From NCBI GenBank assembly GCA_003663175.1, contig QMZM01000028.1, positions 1 through 12,276 on the forward strand: a DNA stretch of 12,276 nt. The letters run 5' to 3'. The notes beneath the pieces were generated by a model. It was not told the origin of the DNA. It saw nothing but the letters and a program-made list of their open reading frames with translations, and made no database searches. Of this stretch, positions 6,064 to 12,276 are shown piece by piece. Source of the DNA: Candidatus Altarchaeales archaeon. Its GTDB lineage: Archaea > Altiarchaeota > Altiarchaeia > IMC4 > QMZM01. Position numbers and translations under genes: made by a program. Numbering within the stretch: the first letter of the stretch is position 1; each line of letters opens with the position of its first letter.

Positions 6064-8328
6064 ATGAATCTATTCTCAAAAACATTATTCTTGAATCTGG
6101 CATTTTTGATCGTCCTATTACTTTCTAGTTTATCAACTGCAGAAAATTATCGGGAATTATTTGAATTAGAATTTGATTATAAGGCGAGTGGTGGAGTGAT
6201 AAAGATTTTTATCTCCAATATCGACAATACTGGGGATGGAGAAGTTGTATTTGGCGCATCTAAGCAGACATTGGTTGGTGGAGCCGGTTGGGTATATGTA
6301 TTGGATAAGGATGGCAATAAGATATGGCAGTATTCTCTTCCCGGATATATAAAGTGCATGGAATTATCTGATTTGAATCATGATGGAAAGAAATCCGCGA
6401 TCACTTGTGTGTTTTCATCAATTCATGTCATTAACCACGATAGAAGTCACTGGGATATAAGCACAAAACACGGTTATAGTATAAGTGCGATATATGTTGA
6501 TGACATAAACAACGATGGATTTAATGAAATTATCGTTGGCGCCGGCTCGGGAAGTCTGAATAATGAAATTTTTGTCATAAATAATGATAGGAAATTTTCT
6601 TGGAGAAGGCGAGTAAGTGGAAGAGTTAATGCACTATATGCTGCAGACTTAGATAATGATAATATAAAGGAAATTCTCGTTGGTATTGTTGGAAGGGGTG
6701 GGATATTGGACTATCCGGGAATGGTTGAGGTATATAATTCAAGCGGTAATGATATATTCAGATATAATACAAAACATGGCGTAACATATCTTCTCTCTGA
6801 AGATATAAATGGCGATGGCGGGAGCGAAATATTGGTTGGCTGTATGGACTATTTCTATGTATTGGAAAATAATGGAAGTCAGATATGGAACTATACGACC
6901 GGTGGCACCATACATAAAATTCTTGTAGAGGATATAAACGGCGATGACAATCCCGAGATAATTCTCGGCTCAAATGATGTATATGCATTAAATGCGGGGG
7001 GGGAATTAATATGGAGAAATGAGGTTGGTGCCGAGGTATATGATATGCAATTAATTAACCTTTCAACCAATAACCTTAAGGGATTAGTTGTTGGTTCGGA
7101 GACATTGTATATTATAAATTCTACCGGAGATACGATATGGGAATACGACACGGAGAATATAGTCAAGAGCGTATCTATCAACGACTTAGAGAACGATGGT
7201 TACACAGATATGGCAATTGGCTTGGGAGACGGAACCATATTGGTATTCGGGTCAAAGTCATTCGCAAGAGGTCAAGAGGCATTAGAGTTTTATGAAACTG
7301 CAAGGAGGTTATATAATGAGAAGAAATTTGATTCAGCTCTTGAAAATGCGTATAAAGCAAGAGAGATCTATCTCGAGCTCGGAGATGATTCTATGCTGAG
7401 AAATGTGGAAAGCCTAATATCCCAGATAAATCAATACAGCAAACAGTTTAGTGAATTGGAAAGGGAAGCAGAACTCTACTATAACAAATCATTCAACGCC
7501 TACATATCTGGAGACTATATAAATGCAAGTTCGTATGCCCAAAAGGCGAAATACAAGTATATATCATTAAAGAATAAGGAGATGCTCGCAAAATGCAACG
7601 AGATAATAAGAAATTCCGATGAATTCCTAAGAATTGAATCCGAGAATTATCTGAGGAATGCATCGGATTTATTTAATTTAAGCAGATATGAGGATGCCCT
7701 GATTTATGCAAAGAAGGCGAGAGATGCATATGATTGGATAAAGTATAGGGAAGGTCTATTAAAGAGTAATCTGCTCTTGGCGGAGATATATCTTAAATTG
7801 GCAGAAGAGCATCGCTCCAGGGGAGATTTTGAGAATGCGAGCATATTTTCCCAATATTCAAGATATCTCTTTTTATGTCTCGATGAACATTCAAATACAT
7901 CACACATTGATTGCGACACAAGAAATTTAAAAATTCTTGAAATTAATGAATTACAAAAATTAATCGAGAATGCAACCTACGAGAATAGTAAATACAGAGA
8001 TAAATTATTAGAATTGAATTTCCTGATGGGTGAGATATCTAAGAGAAAGAGGGGCAGTATTAGCGATAGGATTACTGATTTTATAGAGGAGAATGCAATA
8101 ATTATAATTTTAGTGGGCGCTGTCAGCATCATACTACTATTTCTCGCACTTTCACTCCTGATTATCCATAAGAGGAGACATATATTTAGGGAAAAGAGCA
8201 GATTAGAGGAAGTCCCTACATCAAATGACTTCGAGAAAAGATACGGTGAGGAAGAGATATATGAATTTATTGAGATGGATAAGATAAAAAGAAGTAGGTA
8301 TAGGGGCGTTGGAAGGACAATTAAATAG
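6064..8328 (+). CDS. Membrane-anchored exported protein: Asp-rich beta-propeller, TPR-like helices, C-terminal TM
   Basis: A 754-residue protein of unknown specific function. Seen: a signal peptide (1-26, hydrophobic core LNLAFLIVLLL, Ser-Thr-Ala before Glu27); repeated FG-GAP/VCBS-like calcium-loop motifs of the form Asp-x-Asn-x-Asp-Gly...Glu-Ile-x-Val-Gly beginning near residues 54, 103, 147, 195, 247, 290 and 374, with a degenerate one near 332, alternating with PQQ-like strands ending in Trp-x-Tyr, hence a 7-8-bladed propeller (about 30-400); an alpha-helical region with TPR-like Ala/Tyr patterns (about 405-640); a transmembrane helix at 678-701; and a basic/acidic cytoplasmic tail of 53 residues. 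The expected topology is propeller and helices outside, tail inside. It could be a surface adhesion, sensing or envelope-complex protein. A run of eight G lies in the propeller region (6996-7003), but the frame is intact. It has its own probable promoter. Confidence 0.85.
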   Translation: MNLFSKTLFLNLAFLIVLLLSSLSTAENYRELFELEFDYKASGGVIKIFISNIDNTGDGEVVFGASKQTLVGGAGWVYVLDKDGNKIWQYSLPGYIKCMELSDLNHDGKKSAITCVFSSIHVINHDRSHWDISTKHGYSISAIYVDDINNDGFNEIIVGAGSGSLNNEIFVINNDRKFSWRRRVSGRVNALYAADLDNDNIKEILVGIVGRGGILDYPGMVEVYNSSGNDIFRYNTKHGVTYLLSEDINGDGGSEILVGCMDYFYVLENNGSQIWNYTTGGTIHKILVEDINGDDNPEIILGSNDVYALNAGGELIWRNEVGAEVYDMQLINLSTNNLKGLVVGSETLYIINSTGDTIWEYDTENIVKSVSINDLENDGYTDMAIGLGDGTILVFGSKSFARGQEALEFYETARRLYNEKKFDSALENAYKAREIYLELGDDSMLRNVESLISQINQYSKQFSELEREAELYYNKSFNAYISGDYINASSYAQKAKYKYISLKNKEMLAKCNEIIRNSDEFLRIESENYLRNASDLFNLSRYEDALIYAKKARDAYDWIKYREGLLKSNLLLAEIYLKLAEEHRSRGDFENASIFSQYSRYLFLCLDEHSNTSHIDCDTRNLKILEINELQKLIENATYENSKYRDKLLELNFLMGEISKRKRGSISDRITDFIEENAIIIILVGAVSIILLFLALSLLIIHKRRHIFREKSRLEEVPTSNDFEKRYGEEEIYEFIEMDKIKRSRYRGVGRTIK

Positions 8329-8383
8329 GCATTATATGTAGGAAGGACTATGAGATATGCACATTTTGACTGAGTATTTCGCC

Positions 8384-8413
8384 ATTTCAATCCTACACTA
8401 GTCTGTTTCTAAC
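8384..8413 (-). repeat. Orphan degenerate CRISPR repeat
   Basis: This 30-bp segment matches the repeat of the array at 11748 at 26 of 30 positions (differences at repeat positions 1, 14, 15 and 23, written on the plus strand), in the same orientation. It stands alone about 3.3 kb from the array. Because the array is read on the minus strand, this position is on the leader-distal side, where terminal repeats are commonly degenerate. I read it as the original end repeat of the array, now separated by inserted DNA. No second repeat follows one spacer-length to the right. Confidence 0.85.
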
Positions 8414-8481
8414 TCGAGAATCTTCACTAATTGTGTGCATCCACCGCAGAGGGTCTGATTGCTTTCGCTTTGCTTTATAAT

Positions 8482-8531
8482 GATCTCTAAAAGAACGAAA
8501 AATTTAAATATTAGTTCTCTAAAAGAACTAA
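8482..8531 (+). promoter_or_regulatory. TATA box flanked by twin operators, promoter of ATPase 1
   Basis: GATCTCTAAAAGAAC at 8482-8496 and GTTCTCTAAAAGAAC at 8514-8528 match at 14 of 15 positions and start 32 bp apart, about three helical turns. Between them lies a TATA-like AATTTAAATA (about 8501-8510), centred 26-27 bp before the ATG at 8533, so transcription should begin at or next to the start codon. The downstream copy is the core of a perfect inverted repeat, TTAGTTCT-CTAAA-AGAACTAA (8511-8531). Binding there would block both TBP/TFB and initiation. Regulation is inferred; the repeats are seen. Confidence 0.75.
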
Positions 8532-8532
8532 T

Positions 8533-9783
8533 ATGGAAGAATTGTTGATCCAGAATGAATGGTGGGAAAAAGAAGAGATAAGTAAGGAAAAGGCTTTACC
8601 TTATAAGAGAAAGATTTTTGGAGAAATAAGAGATATCTTTCTGGGCTATAGATCCATACTTGTTTTAACAGGACTGAGAAGGGTAGGAAAAACTGTGCTG
8701 ATTCATCAGCTAATAGAGGAATTGTTAAAGAGAGGTGTTGATCCCAAGCATATACTTTATTTTTCCTTTGATAAGCTTGTGGAGGAGCCAATAGAGATAT
8801 TAAAAGCATATCAAAGGATTACAAAGATAGATTGGAGAAATGAGAGGGTTTATCTTTTCTTGGATGAAATTCAAAAACTTCAAGATTGGAGTTCAAAAAT
8901 AAAGCTTCTCTATGACACTTTACCAAATTTAAAAATTTGTATTAGTGGTTCCGCAAGCCTAATGGTAGAAAGAGAAGCTATTGGCAATCTCGCTGGAAGA
9001 TATTTTGGGCTTGAAATAATGCCTCTATCATTACAAGAATTTGCAGAGCTTTACTATGAAGAAAAAATGGATTCATTAGAGCTTCATAAGTTTAAAATTG
9101 ATGCCATCTTTAATGACTATATTGAAAGACCATTTCCAGAAATTGTGAAGTGGAAAAGCAAAGAAAAGGTTCAAGAATATATAAGAAGTCTTGTGATAGA
9201 GAAAGTTCTTGGAAGTGATATACCAGAAGTTTTCAAGAGGGTGAATATAAGTTTGTTAAAGAGTTTAGCAGAAATATTTTTGAGAAATACAGGAATTGTG
9301 CTTAATATAGAGGATCTCAGTAAAGATTTTCATGTCCATAAATTAACCCTAAAGGACCATCTCTATTACTTAGAATTCGGAAAACTTATTAAGATAGTGA
9401 AAAATTATAGGCCATCTATAATGGCAGAATCTAGGAAAATGCCCAAGGTATATGCTTTTCACCCTTCACTAAGCAAAGCATATTTTGCTGAATTAGATAA
9501 AGGAAGAATGTATGAAAATTTGATCATGAATATGCTTAAACTTAATAATTACTTCAGAGAAAGAGATAAAGAGATAGATTTCCTGAAAAGGAATAGGGAA
9601 ATGATACCTATCGAAGTGAAAGCAAAAACAAATGTAAAAATTAAAGAGTTAAGAAATTTGATCTGGTTTTTGAAAAAATTTGAGTTCAGAAAAGGCTTAG
9701 TCATTTATGAGGGTGAAAAAAGAAAAGAGAAAATTAATAACATGGAAATAGATTTCATTCCAATTAAAGAAATACTATTCTAA
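8533..9783 (+). CDS. AAA_14/DUF4143-type ATPase with C-terminal PD-(D/E)XK-like domain (ATPase 1)
   Basis: A 416-residue protein of the expanded archaeal P-loop ATPase group with AAA_14-like and DUF4143-like parts; no specific function is established for the group. Seen: N-terminal motif QNEWW (8-12), Walker A GLRRVGKT at 47-54, Walker B Asp111-Glu112 (LFLDEI), a sensor-like ISGSAS, a winged-helix-like middle (about 236-295), and a C-terminal nuclease-type signature Asp349...Glu361-x-Lys363 (IDFL then IEVK). All catalytic-looking residues are present, so the gene appears intact. The ATG start has no Shine-Dalgarno and sits about 27 bp from a TATA box flanked by twin operators, indicating leaderless, probably autoregulated expression. 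It lies between a lone CRISPR repeat and a transposase relic and is convergent with a related ATPase. Its A/T-rich, AAA/AGA-heavy codons look somewhat different from the chromosomal genes to its left. A DNA-binding and DNA-cleaving role is inference. Confidence 0.8.
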   Translation: MEELLIQNEWWEKEEISKEKALPYKRKIFGEIRDIFLGYRSILVLTGLRRVGKTVLIHQLIEELLKRGVDPKHILYFSFDKLVEEPIEILKAYQRITKIDWRNERVYLFLDEIQKLQDWSSKIKLLYDTLPNLKICISGSASLMVEREAIGNLAGRYFGLEIMPLSLQEFAELYYEEKMDSLELHKFKIDAIFNDYIERPFPEIVKWKSKEKVQEYIRSLVIEKVLGSDIPEVFKRVNISLLKSLAEIFLRNTGIVLNIEDLSKDFHVHKLTLKDHLYYLEFGKLIKIVKNYRPSIMAESRKMPKVYAFHPSLSKAYFAELDKGRMYENLIMNMLKLNNYFRERDKEIDFLKRNREMIPIEVKAKTNVKIKELRNLIWFLKKFEFRKGLVIYEGEKRKEKINNMEIDFIPIKEILF

Positions 9784-9813
9784 TATGCGTTGTTGCACAA
9801 GTATAAATACCTG

Positions 9814-9830
9814 AAGGTATAAAATACCTT
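9814..9830. repeat. Short palindrome ahead of the transposase relic
   Basis: AAGGTAT-AAA-ATACCTT is a perfect 7-bp inverted repeat, and a further ATACCT half at 9807-9812 makes three alternating copies. It lies just before the transposase fragment and overlaps TATA-like sequence, so it could be the remnant of that element's promoter/operator or of its end. A GCGTTGTTGCACAA stretch at 9787-9800 resembles insertion-sequence termini, but I find no matching inverted copy. Confidence 0.35.
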
Positions 9831-9834
9831 TACT

Positions 9835-10015
9835 GAAAGAAACTGGAGTGAATACAATGAAGGGAAGGTCAAAGAAATAGAGCTACTCTTTGATCCTAAA
9901 TAATGCAGAGATTGTGCTTTATACTATTCCGGCAATATACCTACGATTACCAATGAGACAGTCTGAAGGTCTTGCTCGGATAATTGCTAAGATTATTGGT
10001 GCAAGAAATATATGA
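9835..10015 (+). pseudogene. Degraded transposase N-terminal fragment (IS5/DDE_Tnp_1-like)
   Basis: Two frames carry pieces of one protein. The first (9835-9903) reads Glu-Arg-Asn-Trp-Ser-Glu-Tyr-Asn-Glu-Gly-Lys-Val then a stop, matching the 'NW-x-x-YNE-x-x-V' opening of many IS5-like transposases. The second, in another frame (9905-10015), reads an Ile-Tyr-Leu-Arg-Leu-Pro-Met-Arg-Gln-Ser-Glu-Gly-Leu segment, matching the 'LR-L-P-x-RQ-x-EG' helix found further along in the same family, and soon ends in TGA. The linker between them is deleted and the whole DDE catalytic region is missing. The element is therefore inactive. It marks past mobile-element activity between the two ATPase genes. Family assignment is by motif memory, not alignment. 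Confidence 0.6.
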
Positions 10016-10322
10016 GGATAGTTTACAACCTAATGAGAAGGGTGTATTTACAGAATTCAAAGTAGCTACACTTTCTACAATATCTTTTGTATTCTGGCTT
10101 AGTTCAACTTTTATCATCTTCCCTTGCTTAGGATAATTTAGTCTTCCTTCCACTTCTTTTATTCCTTTCTCCCGCTTTAGATTATAATGACATCTTTTTT
10201 AATATCTCCGTAACTTATATCCTGCAAAAAATACCGGAGTTTAGTTTTACAAATAATGAAATAATTTACTTGAGTTCCCGTGGAGATTGCTTTTTGGGAG
10301 ATGAGGGGTATTTTATCTATTT
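10016..10322. other. Intergenic stretch without a supported gene
   Basis: About 300 bp between the transposase relic and the end of ATPase 2. A minus-strand reading frame runs from about 10186 down to 9947 (…LKREKGIKEVEGR…), with no recognisable family, no promoter and overlap with the relic. It may be decayed coding sequence from inserted DNA. I see no terminator with a clear stem and T-run, no tRNA and no CRISPR repeat here. Confidence 0.5.
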
Positions 10323-11594
10323 CTATTTTTTAGACCAATCTGTAGATGCCATGAATAATGGTAATTTATCCTTAGTCAATAATAACAATTTTGATAAATG
10401 CCTTGGTTTTATAAACTTTTTAAACCCCCACTTGACTTCTACACCAATTTGCTCTTTATCCTTCTTGACTATAATATCAACCTCGCTCTTGTTTTTCCAG
10501 AAATAGACATCAGTTACCATTGAGAAGTGTGAAGATACTATCGACTCCACTACCATTTCTTCCAATACTTCCTCACCAGTAAAATAAGATAACGTAGCGT
10601 ATAGAAAAGGATCCGTTATATGAATTTTTTTGTTTTTCCTGTACAAAACTCTAAAGTCTGGCGTAATTATATTCAAAACCTTAGCAACAAAGAGATCCTC
10701 TAAAGCCTCTATATATGATTGGACTGTATGTGGTGAAGCCAATGATGTCTCTCTTGAAATGCTCAGCCAGGAGATAGGAGTTAGTCTTGACCTTAAAATA
10801 TAACTTATTACCTCCTTCATATACTTATCACTCTTCCCAATCTTCTTCCAATCACTCCTTAGCCAATCTAGATAAACCTTTTTTGCATAAACTGAAACCT
10901 TACCTCGAGCAAAAAATTCCTTTGTAGGAATAGGAAAACCCCCTGTTTTTAAATAATTACTAAATAATCTATCTATTGTATTTTGATATAAAGAATTTGC
11001 ATTCATTGCAGATTCTATTCCATTAATTTCATCTATAGAAATTTTCTTTAACCTTATCTTTCCAAAAATCTCAACATATTCCGAGAAATCTAATGGGAAA
11101 AAGTAGATATCTTTACCACTTCCCCTTCTCCCTGGAAAATATTCCTTTTGTTTTAACAATTCTAAGCTACAAGAGCCAGTAACCAAAATGACATCATTTC
11201 TAAAAAATCCCCTATCTATTCTAAACTTTATTGCTCTCCACCACTCATCAACAAAGGTTATCTCATCAAGAAATATAAAAGATGACTTTATTCTCCATTC
11301 TTTCCTTGCATTAATATAATTATCTAAAACCTCGCCCAATTCCTTATAATCTGTTAACTCATCACAAGAATAATAGAATATCGCTTTCGGATCCTTTTTC
11401 TTTAGCAATTCATGAATACAAATCTTTAATGCGGTTGTTTTTCCAACCTGTCTTGGCCCAGAGATAAAGTGCAGAGAAAATGGATCAAGTGTTATCTCCT
11501 CAATTATTCTGGGCTTCCATCTAACTTCAGATTCTTTCCATTTTCTGTACTCAAAGTCCTCTTCATTTACCCACCATGGATTTTGCTCTTCCAT
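10323..11594 (-). CDS. AAA_14/DUF4143-type ATPase with C-terminal PD-(D/E)XK-like domain (ATPase 2)
   Basis: A 423-residue paralogue-type partner of ATPase 1 encoded convergently. Seen: N-terminal motif QNPWW (4-8), Walker A GPRQVGKT at 46-53, Walker B Asp110-Glu111 (FIFLDEI), sensor-like TGSCSLELL, a Pro-Gly-Arg-Arg-Gly segment, a helical/winged-helix-like middle, and a C-terminal nuclease-type Asp373...Glu386-x-Lys388 (VDII then VEVK). Spacing of the ATPase motifs is nearly the same as in ATPase 1, though the sequences differ widely. An upstream in-frame ATG at 11633 is rejected: it lies inside the promoter/operator, and the start at 11594 reproduces the MEE...QN-x-WW N-terminus of ATPase 1. 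It is probably leaderless. It is positioned downstream of the CRISPR array's presumed direction of transcription, so array readthrough could add to its expression. Function unknown; ATP-driven DNA binding or cleavage is inference. Confidence 0.8.
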   Translation of the reverse strand: MEEQNPWWVNEEDFEYRKWKESEVRWKPRIIEEITLDPFSLHFISGPRQVGKTTALKICIHELLKKKDPKAIFYYSCDELTDYKELGEVLDNYINARKEWRIKSSFIFLDEITFVDEWWRAIKFRIDRGFFRNDVILVTGSCSLELLKQKEYFPGRRGSGKDIYFFPLDFSEYVEIFGKIRLKKISIDEINGIESAMNANSLYQNTIDRLFSNYLKTGGFPIPTKEFFARGKVSVYAKKVYLDWLRSDWKKIGKSDKYMKEVISYILRSRLTPISWLSISRETSLASPHTVQSYIEALEDLFVAKVLNIITPDFRVLYRKNKKIHITDPFLYATLSYFTGEEVLEEMVVESIVSSHFSMVTDVYFWKNKSEVDIIVKKDKEQIGVEVKWGFKKFIKPRHLSKLLLLTKDKLPLFMASTDWSKK

Positions 11595-11645
11595 GTAATA
11601 TAATTGCAAATGAATATATAAATATATTTGCAATGAAATTGCAAA
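11595..11645 (-). promoter_or_regulatory. TATA box flanked by TTTGCAAT-type operators, promoter of ATPase 2
   Basis: On the minus strand a perfect 19-bp palindrome TTTGCAAT-TTC-ATTGCAAA (11645-11627) is followed by a TATA box TTTATATA (about 11621-11614), then another TTTGCAAT (11610-11603) that begins a degenerate second copy matching the palindrome at 14 of 19 positions. The copies start 35 bp apart. The box is centred about 26 bp before the ATG at 11594, predicting leaderless transcription. A further 6-bp inverted repeat, TTTCCT-GAAG-AGGAAA, lies upstream at 11653-11668, role unknown. Repressor binding is inferred. Confidence 0.75.
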
Positions 11646-11694
11646 GACTATCTTTCCTGAAGAGGAAAATTTTTATGCAAAAGAATTTTACAGT

Positions 11695-11709
11695 TTCGTC
11701 TGTTCTAAC
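11695..11709 (-). repeat. Possible half CRISPR repeat at the array's distal end
   Basis: TTCGTCTGTTCTAAC matches the last 16 bases of the plus-strand repeat at 14 positions with one base deleted, while the other half of the repeat is unrecognisable. It ends exactly 38 bp before the first intact repeat, equal to a spacer length (37 is standard here). Position and partial match together suggest a repeat cut by inserted DNA, but a chance match of this length is possible. Confidence 0.45.
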
Positions 11710-11747
11710 TTGTATTTTAAATTTAATTTGAGAATTCGAGAATTTCT

Positions 11748-12276
11748 CTTTCAATCCTACCTTAGTCTGCTTCTAACTAAAATTATCAAATCTTTCGTTT
11801 TCATTTTCATTTATCTTTCAATCCTACCTTAGTCTGCTTCTAACATGGACTGAGTGGGCTTTAAGAAACAATATTGATAACCTTTCAATCCTACCTTAGT
11901 CTGCTTCTAACTCTGATGTCAGAATTCCTATTACATCTGGGATGAAATCTTTCAATCCTACCTTAGTCTGCTTCTAACCGTGGACTTCAAAGTCATAGTC
12001 CAGCTGTGCCTTCTGCTTTCAATCCTACCTTAGTCTGCTTCTAACATAGATTTCAACGATGATGGAACTAAGTTGTATGTGGCTTTCAATCCTACCTTAG
12101 TCTGCTTCTAACAGTTAATACGAAAATATCCCCACTCAACTTCTTATATCTTTCAATCCTACCTTAGTCTGCTTCTAACCGATGAGTATATGCAAAAGGC
12201 AAAGGAGGCGAAAAACTTTCAATCCTACCTTAGTCTGCTTCTAACCTATGAGAAGCGAATGTCTAATACTTACAGA
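11748..12276 (-). CRISPR. CRISPR array, eight identical 30-bp repeats, continues past the window
   Basis: Repeats at 11748, 11815, 11882, 11949, 12016, 12083, 12150 and 12216 are identical (plus-strand CTTTCAATCC...TGCTTCTAAC). Seven complete spacers are 37, 37, 37, 37, 37, 37 and 36 bp, and an eighth is cut at the window end. On the minus strand the repeat ends in ATTGAAAG, the usual 5' tag of archaeal type I/III crRNAs, so the array is probably read right to left, with leader and acquisition end beyond 12276. The left end at 11748 is then the oldest part. Perfect repeat identity right up to this end is unusual for a distal end and fits loss of the original degenerate terminus, a candidate for which remains at 8384. 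Spacers are all different, and I saw none matching genes in this window. No cas gene is present in the window. Confidence 0.98.

Noticed and set aside
8451..8480. A second degenerate repeat one period after the lone repeat
   Set aside because: Only about 10 of 30 positions match the array repeat, close to random expectation.
9947..10153. 68-residue minus-strand reading frame as a gene
   Set aside because: It overlaps the transposase relic on the other strand, with no promoter, ribosome-binding site or recognisable family.
10270..10506. 78-residue plus-strand reading frame as a gene
   Set aside because: It is mostly antisense to the C-terminus of ATPase 2 and has no initiation signals.
11595..11633. 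13-residue N-terminal extension of ATPase 2 starting at 11633
   Set aside because: It is encoded by the TATA box and operator and has no similarity to the N-terminus of ATPase 1; the inner ATG at 11594 matches it.
11653..11668. Hairpin TTTCCT-GAAG-AGGAAA as a terminator of the array
   Set aside because: The T-run follows it on the plus strand, opposite to the inferred array transcription, and no plus-strand gene ends there.
12046..12082. Self-targeting of the propeller-protein gene by a spacer
   Set aside because: The similarity is limited to a short Asp-rich motif with scattered mismatches, not a protospacer match.

Overview
The window reads as an AT-rich, probably thermophilic euryarchaeal chromosome segment. 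This rests on the Cdc48/VCP-type ATPase with two archaeal small heat-shock proteins, a V4R/KaiC-like gene pair, TATA-box promoters about 26 bp upstream of several start codons (leaderless genes), an exact anti-16S Shine-Dalgarno where leaders exist, and a 30-bp CRISPR repeat whose minus-strand form ends in the ATTGAAAG tag common in archaea. The genus cannot be fixed from the sequence; the heat-shock gene set and repeat style resemble Archaeoglobales most (inference).

Layout: (1) 1-1111, plus strand: a V4R-domain sensor-like protein followed by a single-domain KaiC/RAD55-type ATPase. (2) 1124-2768, minus strand: a winged-helix regulator, a cyclophilin-like protein and ammonia-dependent NAD synthetase, closely spaced and probably co-transcribed. 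(3) 2769-6005, plus strand: a divergent control region, then hsp20, a second shorter hsp20 and cdc48. With the regulator this forms a compact heat-shock/protein-triage locus. (4) 6064-8328: a large exported, membrane-anchored protein with an Asp-rich beta-propeller, TPR-like helices and a C-terminal transmembrane segment. (5) 8384-12276: a CRISPR neighbourhood. A lone degenerate repeat (8384-8413) lies about 3.3 kb from a regular array of eight identical repeats (11748 to beyond the window end). Between them are two convergent ATPases with C-terminal PD-(D/E)XK-like domains, plus the frameshifted remnant of a transposase.

The most interesting part is region 5. It looks like the leader-distal end of a CRISPR array that was split by incoming DNA: there is a degenerate end repeat on the left, a possible half repeat one spacer-length before the first intact repeat on the right, and an 8-bp word repeated at both borders. 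Each ATPase gene has a leaderless promoter whose TATA box sits between two copies of a gene-specific palindromic word (one of the copies at the second gene is degenerate). The two genes share an N-terminal motif and domain plan, but their operator words are unrelated. This suggests self-regulated ATPase-nuclease modules, each with its own operator specificity. Array transcription, inferred to run right to left, would also be directed into the second ATPase gene.
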